Under the pieces are notes generated by a model. The model was given only the letters and a program-made list of their open reading frames with translations, was not told the origin of the DNA and did no database searches. Both the position numbers and the translations under genes were made by a program. Positions 12,315 to 20,845 of a stretch of DNA of 22,655 bases are shown here, piece after piece (the first letter of the stretch is position 1; the number at the start of each line of letters is the position of its first letter). This DNA is from Emmonsiellopsis sp. PD_33 (Eukaryota; Ascomycota; Eurotiomycetes; Onygenales; Ajellomycetaceae), in the NCBI GenBank assembly GCA_032988165.1, contig JANTQF010000469.1, positions 1 to 22,655 of the forward strand, read 5' to 3'.

Positions 12315-12645
12315 ATAAAGGATTTATCAGAACTTTTAAAGGCTTCTGCCTGTAGTAAAAAGATTTAGCTGAACCTTTAGAATAGGCTTTAGGAGAACTT
12401 TGGGCTTATTCCAGCTTGCCAAAGGATTATCTCAACCTGAGAAAGAGATTATAGAGCTCTGGGCTTAGTTCTGAGAAGGGGCCAAAGGCTTACCTGACCT
12501 TTCAAAAAGGACTTATACATCTTTGGACTTGAACCATAGTAGGTGCCAAAGGTGTTATGATGCCTTTTGAATGGGTAAAGAGTTTATGGAGCTTCAGAGT
12601 CAGACAATAATAGTCCCTAGAGGCTTACCCAACCTTTAGGTCATA
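12315..12645. repeat. Degenerate tandem repeat, about 63-70 bp unit
   Basis: Plus-strand blocks starting AAAGG followed by a variant of CTTACCTGACCTTT recur at about 12338, 12421, 12484, 12548 and 12619. Later in the unit a GGACTTAT/GAGATTATAGAG stretch and a TTTGGGCTTA-like stretch are partly shared. Spacings are 63 and 64 bp in the clearest part and irregular at the edges. It lies just downstream of pol in the element. Alignment by eye only. Confidence 0.4.
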
Positions 12646-12850
12646 CAAAATGATGGGCAGCAAGGATGTTGTTAAGCTAGAGTTCTATTTCATATGGGTG
12701 AAGGGAGCAAACATCATTGTTTTGCACAAGAAATGGGGTGAATACCTCCATTTAGTATAAGAAAGCAGCATGTTTTGCCTCACTTCAGTTGTGTTTTTAG
12801 TGCTTTTGTGGCCATGGACCATCAGGATGGAGCACAATTCAGTTGGCCTC

Positions 12851-15800
12851 TCATTGCAAAAAGTCATTAAAGGTAGTAGTATCTTCAACATTTTCTTCAG
12901 GTTCCCAGATATCATCAGCAGTTCCCCAACCTTACTAATATACCAGATATTGCCATTTTCATCTGATTTTCTGCCATTTAAGGATTTCTTTAATTTGCCA
13001 TTCTTCTTCCCCATCAACTAAGTTAGGTGGTGGAGGGGGAGTGACATTGTCACATTGAGAATATAGCTCTAACAAAGAAACATGAAAAACTGGATGGATA
13101 CTCCTGTAGGTAACAGGGAGTTTCAGCTTGTAGGATTGAGTACCCCATGCATTGATTATCTCAAAAGGGCCTAGATATTTATGATCTAATTTGCACATGG
13201 GTCTAATCATCTGGAGGTTTTTGGCATTTAAAAGGACCTTATCTCTAATATGAAAGCACTTGGGTTTGTGTTTGAAATCATAGTATTTCTTTTGATCTGC
13301 TTTGGCCTTTTCAAGGTTTTTCTGAAGCTCAGTTCATACTTTTTCTATTTGTTTAGCATGATCAATAGCCTCAGCTGAGGCATGGTTTGGAGGGGGATGT
13401 ATGTCAATATCCAGAGATGGTCAAAGTCCCACTACTGCTTCTATAGGGCTGACTTTGGTTGAACTATACTGGGAATTATTGTAAACAAATTGTGCCAGAG
13501 GAAGTCATCTTACCCAGTCATCTTGGTTGAAGTTGGAGAAGCAGTGAAGGTAGTGTTCAAGGACTTGGTTTTGATGTTCAGTTTGACCATCTATTTGAGG
13601 GTAAAAGGCTGTGGATAGGTAGCATTTAATACCTAACAGCCAGTAAAGAGTACTCCAAAATTGACTAGTAAAAAGAGCTCCACAGTCTGAAACTATATTC
13701 CAGGGTGAGCCAAAGAGGTTATAGGCATGGTTGTATAGAAGGTCTGCAAGTTCTTCAGCCATGATGTCCTTGGTGCATGGTAGGTAAAGGGTAAACTTGG
13801 TTAAAGCATTTACAATGACCAGAATGGAGTTGTAGGTTTGGCCTCTCCAAGTTGAAGCTGGTAATCCAGTTATAAAGTCCATTATGATAGTCTCTCAAAA
13901 GTCAGTAGGTATTGGAAGGGAAGCAAGCTCACTATATTGCCTATGACATTTTGGCTTCACCTGTTGGCAGGTATCACAAGTGGAAATGTAGTTAGTAATA
14001 TCCTTATCAAGTTCATGCCAAAAGTACTTGAGTTGAATAGTCTCTTTGGACTGTTTTACTCCAAAGTGACCCCCCTGCAGGTCATCATGGTTGAGGCAGA
14101 TAATCTCTTTGATTAAAGCCTTCAATTGAGGAACATAGGCATGGCTGTTGAACCAAAGCAGGCCATCATCAGAGATAGTCCAGGAAGGGGTGCTACTACT
14201 CTGAACTATACCAGAGATGTCCTTCTTCTTATTGCAGGTGAACTTATCAGAGTCTTGAGCCTTTAATAAGAGAGAAAGAAAGGATTCTGGCATGTCCATG
14301 TATGCTATCTCAGGAGCTAAGGCTGTGGAGGCTAATAGCCTAGACATACTGAAGACCAACAGGTGTCCCTGCAGCTCTGATGTGCTAGATATGGAATCCC
14401 CAATGTCCAACATGCTAGAAGTGTGCACTGAGGTTGCCAACAAACAATCCAGTGAGTAGAAACTGTATGCCAGAGCTGCTGATAGTTTCAGTGTGGGCTT
14501 TGAGGCAAATTGCACCTGTATGAGGTAGAAAGTGGAGTAATTTGCATTAATTTCAGAGGATAATAGAGTGTTTTGCTCCATGTTATGGGCTCAAACAGTA
14601 ATTACTAGGGCATAAATGTCAGGGGAATCTATTTCCCAGCCCTGTCTAACTCCATGATATAGTTTTTGTTGCAGGGTAGGTAGCATTATCTCACCATGGT
14701 AGGATTCAGTGTAATCAGCATGGCAACTAGGCCCATCAGCAGGGTTTTTCTTCCCTGAGCAGTAATGCAGAGTGAAATCATAGGCACTGAGGCCTTCTGC
14801 CCATCTAGCCTGACATCTGTTCAATGCTTTAGTCATCATAAAGTACTGAAGGTTAGCATGGTCAGAAAAGACTTGAATTGAATACTTACTTCCTTTCAAG
14901 TAGTGCCTTCAATTCTTGAAGCACACAACTATAGATAGAAGTTCTTTGTCATGAGTGTCATAGCATGTTTCTGCATCAATTAGTTTGTGAGACTAATATG
15001 CAACAGGGTGCCAGAGGCCATCATCCTGAAGCTGGTTAAGGATAGCTGCTATTGCATATGTTGAAGCATCCAGGTCAATTGAAATCTGGTGCTCTGGGTT
15101 GAAGTGGGCAAGTAATGAAGCTGAGATAAAGCAATCTTTAAGCTCTTGAAAAGCCTGAGTGGCTTCCTCTGTCCAAATGAATGGTGCTCTCTGTTCCCCT
15201 TTCTTAGGGCCTTTTGTTAAGTCAAATAAAGGCCTTGTGATTCTGGAATAACCATGGATGAAATGTCAATAGAAGTTGGCAAATTCTAAGAAGAATTGAA
15301 CATCCTTAATGCTTGCTGGGAGAGGCCATCCAAGGATTGTTTCCACATGGTCAGGTTCCATTTCAATGCCTGAGGGTCCAACAATGAACCCCAGAAAGGA
15401 GACTTTTTCCATGTTAAAGTCACATTTTGAAAGCTTGACATAGAGACTTGCATGGTTAAGATGGTTGAAAACCTTTTGAACATGCTACTTATGCTCCTCC
15501 AGAGAATTGAAATAAATGAGGATGTCATCTAGGTAAATCACACAGCAATCATCAAGGAGATCTGCTAAAGCCTGGTTGATATAGGCCTGAAATGTGGTAG
15601 GAGCATTGACTAAGCCAAAAGGAATAATATTGTACTTGAAGTGCCTGTATTGGGTCTGGAAAGTGGATTTCCAGTGGTCTTTAGGCTGGATTTGGATCTA
15701 GTGATAGGCATCCTGGAGGTCTAGTTTGGTATAGACCTGGGCTCCTCCAAGTCTGTCCAGAAGCTCACTAATTAAGGGTAAGGGGTACCAGTTCTTAATA

Positions 15801-16794
15801 GTGAGTTTGTTGAGTCCCCTGTAGTCAATGCAAAAACATAGGCCTTCATTCTTTTTTGGGATGAAGAGAATTGGAGTGCCTGCAGGACTAGTAGAAGGGG
15901 AGATCCAACCTTTATCTAGAGCAGTGTCTAGGTATTCATGAAGAGCCTGGAGCTCTGTGGTGGAAAGGTTGTAGATTAGCATGAAGGGCAGCCTGGTTCC
16001 ATCTTTAAGGATAATCTCATGCTCTGCATCTGGATGTCTCAGGGCACAAAACACTTCCACCTTGTTGAAAAGGTGGGCATACAGTTCCAAATAATCAGGA
16101 TAAGGAGGCAAATTGCTCCCCAGTGCTATAGAAGTGTGGGGCAAATTGCACTCTCAGGCCTCAGCAGATGGTGCATTTTCCTCCAATCTGCATGAGGAGT
16201 AGTATCATTTAGTAACCACATTAAGTGCAATGGCTTCTTCCCAAGGAGTCAGGGATTCCAGCTTAATGCCAGGGATGGTGACTGTGTAGAGGTATGCCAT
16301 AGTACCAGCTAGGAGTTTGTTGGCAGCATCTTCCATGGATAGGTTAAGGTTCTCAGGGCTGGTAGCAGTCCAAAGGATGAACTCTCCTTCTTGCCAGTCA
16401 ATGAGAGGGTTAACAGCCTTTAACCAAGGGAATCCTAGGATCATATCATACCTGACCAGCTTAACTGAATGAAAGTGGTAGGTATCCTCAAGGCTGGCCT
16501 CTTTGGTGTCTGTTGTTTCAACAGCCAGGTTGAATTGGGCAAAAGAATGGGTCTTATAGCCCTCAAAACCCTGGATGGTCTTCAGGCAGCAGCTAGTGGG
16601 CTCCACCTGATTACTCTTGGCCCAGAAATCATCCACAAAATTGGACTCTGTGTCAGAGTCAACCAGGGCTATAATCAGCTTATGCCCAGAAGGTGTCCAG
16701 ATCCATACTGTTATAACAAATAAAAGGTGATTGGACTGTGTTAAATCTTTGTTGGCAGTCATAGCAGCCCTAATGGCATGCCTTAGTTGTTTTT
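12851..16794 (-). pseudogene. Chromovirus pol: protease, RT, RNase H, integrase, chromodomain
   Basis: One minus-strand frame covers the whole polyprotein with about 15 stops and no frameshift. The protease site reads Asp-Ser-Asp (codons at 16660-16652), where retropepsins have Asp-Ser-Gly. RT keeps YLDD (15524-15535) and the FCIDYRGLNKLT and TKLDLQDAYH blocks. RNase H lies at about 14700-15110 with DAS, HDKELL and FSDHANL blocks. The integrase zinc-binding region is near 13950-14110 (ending CDTCQQVK). The catalytic residues remain as Asp 13879, Asp 13687 and Glu 13579, spaced D-35-E. SDRG-type and TER-type motifs have lost Arg to Cys and His. A GPF module (around 13150) and a chromodomain (12851-13010, with three internal stops) end it. 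The end coordinate is the first stop after the chromodomain and may itself be a mutation. Confidence 0.88.
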
Positions 16795-18012
16795 TGACCT
16801 CTTGCTGAAGTGAGTACCCATATTGGACTTCTGGTGTTTGGAAGGATCCTTATCCTTGAAGTCCTTATCCTTGTCCTTGTCCTTATCTGAAGAACTGGGC
16901 TTGTTTAACTGGCAATCAGCAGTGTTATGAGTATTGACCCAATGATTTTCACACCACATGGAGGTGGTATTACCAGTGGACTTGCACTTCCAGGAGTTCT
17001 TTTTTGAAGCACTCTTCCTGGGTTCCCAATTCTTAGGAGGATTAGAGCTATTTACTCCTTGGCCTTGCCTGGCATTGCAGTTGGTGTTCTTAACTGGGGG
17101 TCAGCCTGGAATGTGGCCTTTAGTGGTACTTAATTGGTGAACAAGTTGTTCAAAAGCTAGGCCTTCCAGCTGGTCTGGAAATTGATCAAACTTCTTGTAA
17201 ATGGATTCAAGAACAGTGTTATAGAAGTGGATCTTCTGCTGGTATTCTATGTATCTCTCTAAGAGCCTAGACTTGGCCCTTAGAAAGACAGTGGAAAATT
17301 CATGGACAGACTGATTGTCCTTTTGTTGAAGCTAAAGGTACTCAACCTCAGAGTTGAGTTGAAGCTTCAAGGGATCCTGAATCTGATGAATTAATCAATT
17401 ATAAAATTGTTGCCAGGTAGGGCACTGGCAGAGGATAGGTAGGTAAAGCTGCCACTTTTGTTGAAGCTTTGTATCAAAGTGGGTAGCAGCTTTAAGGATT
17501 TTTTAGAGGTCAGAGTTGAAGTATACTTGCTGATGGGCATAAAAAGCAACTGATTCAGCACTAAAAGCATCTAGTTCACTCTGGTTTGCATTGCCAAACT
17601 TTTTGTCTTGTTTTTGAGTAGGGGCATTGGCAGTGCCGGCAGCTTTGTTGTGTATCCAGTCAGGTAGAGTAGGGATATAGGAGAAGCCTTGAGGGAGGTT
17701 GTAGTTAAAAGCAGGAGGATTGTCACCAAAAAGAGGGTTAACTGGTAGCATAGGAGGGCAAATAGGAGGCTGAGTAGCAGAGGTCTCTTGGGTAAGACAT
17801 TTAATCTCAGCTTGGAGGTCTTGCTGCCTTTTCTGCCTTTACAAAAGAAGCAGCTGAGTTTCCTGCTCCTATATAGTGGTATCAAGTTTGTCATTGCCAC
17901 TGGAAAGAGGAGGGATAGGCCCAGAGCTTGGTTCAGGGCCTAAAGGAGGGTTTTCCAGTGGAGTTGTAGGGGTGTGCTGACAGGAGCAGGAGTTACCAGT
18001 ATTAAATGCTAT
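16783..18012 (-). pseudogene. Chromovirus gag with C-H-H-C zinc knuckle
   Basis: The frame follows the right-hand LTR and ends at TAA 16785-16783. The N-terminal part is Pro/Ser/Thr-rich with a Gln-rich possible coiled coil near 17820-17880. A capsid-like central region follows, with LPDWIHNKAAG, WQLYLPIL, SVHEFSTVFLRAKSRL and LPDQLEG-like blocks typical of Ty3/gypsy Gag. A zinc knuckle of the form C-x2-H-x4-H-x4-C lies at 16953-16912, then a Lys/Asp repeat (KDKDKD). At least five stops interrupt it. No ATG remains near the likely start; an ATA at 18012 could be a mutated ATG, so the start is a guess. Gag packages the RNA and forms the particle in this family. Confidence 0.8.
16789..16795 (-). 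promoter_or_regulatory. Candidate -1 ribosomal frameshift site (A AAA AAC)
   Basis: The minus-strand heptamer A AAA AAC sits in gag phase as X XXY YYZ, two codons before the gag stop TAA. Slipping back one base moves ribosomes into the pol frame, which is open upstream of the site's end and continues into protease. Heptamers of this type drive -1 frameshifting in retroviruses and some LTR elements. A downstream RNA structure is expected; I did not fold it. Confidence 0.7.
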
Positions 18013-18057
18013 ATCTAACCCTTAATGGAACACTCTTGGAGGGAAATGATCAGAAAC
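18013..18057 (-). other. Leader and expected primer-binding region
   Basis: This short stretch lies between the 5' LTR edge and gag. On the minus strand it begins GTTTCTGATCATTTCCC. It lacks the common TGG start of a tRNA-primed site. I could not match it to a tRNA 3' end or to a self-priming pairing with the LTR. Confidence 0.35.
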
Positions 18058-18746
18058 TGTGAGGATAGCAGGCTGGTCAGAGATAAGCTATCTAATAAGC
18101 ACTGCATTAAGGTCTTAGCTATGAATTGGTAAGGCTAGCAGGGGTGAGAGCAGCTAAGTAGAGGCTGGGACTTATTCAGGCTCTGGCTACTATATCAATA
18201 TGGGGTAATTAGCTCCAGGTGATAATGATATGCAGAGGTAATAGCTTCAAAGAATAACTAGACATGGAGGTAATAGCTCCAGTGGGGCACTATAGATGGA
18301 GGTAATTACACCATGCAAGAGGAAGAATGGAGTAGTTTGCTAGAGCAAGAAAAAGATATATCTTCAGAAGAATTATAGCTGATTGCTGACCTCCATGAGA
18401 ATAGGGGGAAGCAAGATAGTTATGTACAGAGTAGGGTGGATATAATAGGGAAAGAATCTACCTTCTTAGAGTGACATAGTTTCATGCCATGTCATCATCA
18501 ATAGAGAACAATAGCAATGAATAGGATATACATGGGAAAGCATGTAGGAATGAGAAGAAGGGGGTATGATAGCCACTAAGAGTTATTCTCAGCCCATCCT
18601 ATAACATAGGTATGATTATTGATAGAATAGTCTTGTGACATAGTGGCTATCAAGCAATGAAGGCATTGAGCAGGTGGCTAGCTGAATCTTATATAGATAT
18701 GGGTGTGATGTAGCAGTCTGGGCAATCTGGGCTATCTGGCATGACA
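18058..18746 (-). repeat. Chromovirus 5' LTR (right copy)
   Basis: This is the partner of 9442-10130, equal in length. On the plus strand it runs from TGTGAGGA to GCATGACA, with TG...CA ends intact. In element orientation it is the 5' LTR and would carry the promoter. It holds no CpG. Confidence 0.92.
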
Positions 18747-18751
18747 GGATG
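18747..18751. repeat. Target site duplication of the chromovirus, right copy (GGATG)
   Basis: It is identical to 9437-9441 and directly follows the right LTR. The MULE transposase frame resumes here without a shift. Confidence 0.9.
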
Positions 18752-20676
18752 ATACATTAGTAGTTGAAGTAGAATGAGAAAAGGATGAGAATAACTATAT
18801 AACTTACCTGATAATATTTCATAAGGAATCAATTGAAATCCTCCAAGAGAACCATGATATTTTACTTCTAAACTGCACATATAAGACAAATAGGTATCAT
18901 CTGCCCTTGCTGAGTATAATATTTGTCATGAACCTCTATATGATAATTAATTTGAGACTAATATTTATAAATCATGAGAAGAAAGTGAACTATCAGTAAG
19001 CCTATCCCCATTCTGGTCATTATTAATTGGGTAGTTATCTAGATATTTACTGGGATGGATCTTAACCTAATTTAGTTAGTGCTGCCAATTTAATTGGCTA
19101 ATTACCTTGCAGACTAGTCAAATCAGATAATATATTTACCTTTCACCTTGGCAACCATCTCAATGCAGTTAAATGTCAACACAGAGGCTAATCAATGAAT
19201 CTATATATATTTCAACATAGCTGGGTAATACTTCAACTCATCTATCTTTTCAACTGCTATAACATCTCTTACCCCCATGTCATTGTCACTGACTGCAAAC
19301 TAGCTCTTACAAATACTCTTAATAATACCTTTAGTAACAGTTACCACATTCTTTGCAGGTAGCACATTGATCACAATGTTATTAGTCATGTAAAGAAGTA
19401 ATTCTCAGTTGCTATGCAGGCACTCATCAATGATGATAACACTGAGATGAAAGAATAAAAGAAAAACCTCCACAAAAAATTCATCACATTTATGAATGCC
19501 TGGCATACAGTTGTCAAGGCTCTTACAGAGAATGAATATAGATAGAACTAGTCTCTTTTTACCTAGAAATAGAACTACAAGCTTGTTAACTACATTTAAA
19601 AAACCTGGATTCTGCATGAGCAGCAGATTATGCAATGTTATATTGATAAGATTTCTTACTTTAGCTATTAAATTTCTTCATGAATTGAGGGATTCCACTG
19701 AATATTAAAGTAATATATCACTACTTCAACAGAAGATCTATAAGTAACTTATTATAAGCTTTAATAATTCTGGGATAATCAGCATTCTACCTATAAAACT
19801 CAGCTGACTACAGCTAAATCTCAGACTCTTCTGTTTGCCCAGGTATATCTCTTTAAGCTGCTACTGGGAAAAGTCTCCTTGTATACCCTGAATCAACTCC
19901 ACCTATAAACCCTGAAAGCTGAGGCACTTCAGGATAATAAACTTGAATGTCTAGAGGAATGCTTGAACTGTCAATTTTTCAGCCTCCTATGCAAATATGA
20001 AATCTATGAGCAAATTAATTGGAATGAGCTAATACAGCTGAGCACAATTCATTCTTATTAGCTCTATAACTACTATGTGAGCTAACAGCTTCAGCAGGCT
20101 GAACAGGGAATGCTTCTATTCCCTCATAATATCATTTAAGATCTTAGTATCTGATGGCCTTAAGATCTTCAGCCCAGGGGGGCTTCAGCTTGGCAATGGG
20201 GATGGGGACAGGGGTCTATACACTAGGGAAACATGTGGACTAAAGATATAGAACAGTTGATTGAGCACTATAAGTACTATCTGTGCTAACCTGCCCAACC
20301 TGCTCAATCCTGCCAATTCCTCTCTCTTCACATGGTGATGGTGCCTACAGACTAGCATACTATCTATTCCATCAGTATAGAGTATTTTGTAGGAAGTAGA
20401 AGTGCACCTCCACCCTGTGGAATCAGAACTACCCCCTCCCCTTCTATGGCCCTCTCAGCTCTAGGTTGGAAACATACTGTGACCTTGATGTCTCCAAAGT
20501 GCATCCAGAAATTCTGATGAGACATTCTGGCACAGACAGTAGATGAGGCTTTTTTGGACATGATGGTGGGAGAGGCAGACACTGCAGTAGAATTGGAGGG
20601 GGGGGAAGGCTAGGGGGAGGAGGAGGAGGAGTTTGAGGGGGGGGAGGAATTTGATGATTTTCTATGTGCTTCATAG
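18752..20676 (+). pseudogene. MULE transposase, 3' part with DDE core and acidic tail
   Basis: This continues the frame from 9441; together they span 931 codons to TAG 20674-20676. The MULE catalytic core is clear: a block ending LLLNCTYKTNRYHLPLL, then VIVTDCKLAL, then an IEGFH block. The triad codons are at 18871 (AAC, Asn where the family has Asp), 19291 (GAC) and 19687 (GAG). A CR-stop-HI block near 19356 would be CRWHI in relatives, a TGG-to-TAG change. After the core come a PRG motif near 20170, a stretch of unknown function, and an acidic end with a run of Glu (about 20615-20660). Many stops but no frameshift are seen. The product would cut and rejoin the transposon ends; this copy cannot. 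Confidence 0.85.
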
Positions 20677-20744
20677 TTTTTGTAAATTAAAAAGTGGGGT
20701 TAGGAGTTGGTGCATTTAAAACCATGGTTCCACACATTATTTTG

Positions 20745-20837
20745 TATGTAACCCTGTGTTTATGCTATACTTTTTTCAACTTAGTCATTTTTTAATCCTG
20801 GTCATTAGTGAAGTTATCCTGGTCATTATCAATTGCT
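20745..20837 (-). repeat. MULE terminal inverted repeat, right
   Basis: Its reverse complement matches 8202-8294 over 93 bp with seven transitions. Outer end on the minus strand: AGCAATTGATAATGACC. Confidence 0.92.
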
Positions 20838-20845
20838 ATTGATTG
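20838..20845. repeat. Target site duplication of the MULE, right copy (ATTGATTG)
   Basis: It is identical to 8194-8201 and directly abuts the right inverted repeat. Confidence 0.85.

Larger units (their letters stand above)
10131..12660 (-). other. Extra 2.5 kb between pol and 3' LTR, coding status unresolved
   Basis: Most chromoviruses end soon after the chromodomain, so this stretch is long. On the minus strand one frame, the same as pol, can be followed from an ATG at 12205 to about 10790. It passes through a proline-rich segment (around 11771-12119) and then a lysine/leucine-rich one (around 11400-10850), with roughly 14 stops in 470 codons. On the plus strand other protein-like pieces appear. 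One begins at ATG 10793 and is Ala/Pro/Ser-rich; another at 11521-11790 is a possible coiled coil ending in a Glu-rich run. I cannot say which strand was coding. It may be a third ORF, an antisense ORF like those of Tat/Ogre plant elements, or another decayed insertion. Confidence 0.45.
9442..18746 (-). mobile_element. Ty3/gypsy chromovirus retrotransposon, full length but decayed
   Basis: This is a complete 9305-bp element in minus orientation, bounded by equal 689-bp LTRs and a GGATG duplication. From its own 5' end it carries gag, then pol (protease, reverse transcriptase, RNase H, integrase, GPF module, chromodomain). About 2.5 kb of unexplained sequence and a polypurine tract follow before the 3' LTR. 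The order RT-RNase H-integrase and the C-terminal chromodomain place it in the chromovirus branch of Ty3/gypsy. Gag and pol each keep one frame over kilobases, but stops and lost arginine codons (no CGN codon survives except where a rare CpG remains) make it inactive. It sits inside the MULE transposase gene. Confidence 0.93.
8202..20837 (+). mobile_element. Mutator-like (MULE) DNA transposon, carrying a nested retrotransposon
   Basis: The element has 93-bp terminal inverted repeats and an 8-bp target duplication, and a plus-strand transposase relic of the MULE family. Without the 9305-bp retroelement and one copy of its 5-bp duplication, the MULE would be about 3.3 kb. It is non-autonomous now: stops, a lost catalytic Asp and the large insertion disable the transposase. 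CpG is almost absent: I found only two, at 8218 and 17637. CpGs are frequent in the DNA on either side. All visible damage is transitions. Confidence 0.9.

Noticed and set aside
15286..15528. Minus-strand 80-codon open frame within the RT region
   Set aside because: It is in a different frame from pol, which is unambiguous here (the YLDD motif lies in the pol frame).
18040..18057. Self-priming by pairing of the leader with the LTR, as in Tf1-type elements
   Set aside because: Only a seven-base match (TGATCAG) to the left LTR could be found, and the right LTR lacks it.
8202..20837. Classical Neurospora-type RIP (CpA to TpA) as the sole cause of decay
   Set aside because: All TIR differences and many LTR differences point to ancestral CpG sites. 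CpA-to-TpA changes occur but do not explain the near-total CpG loss.
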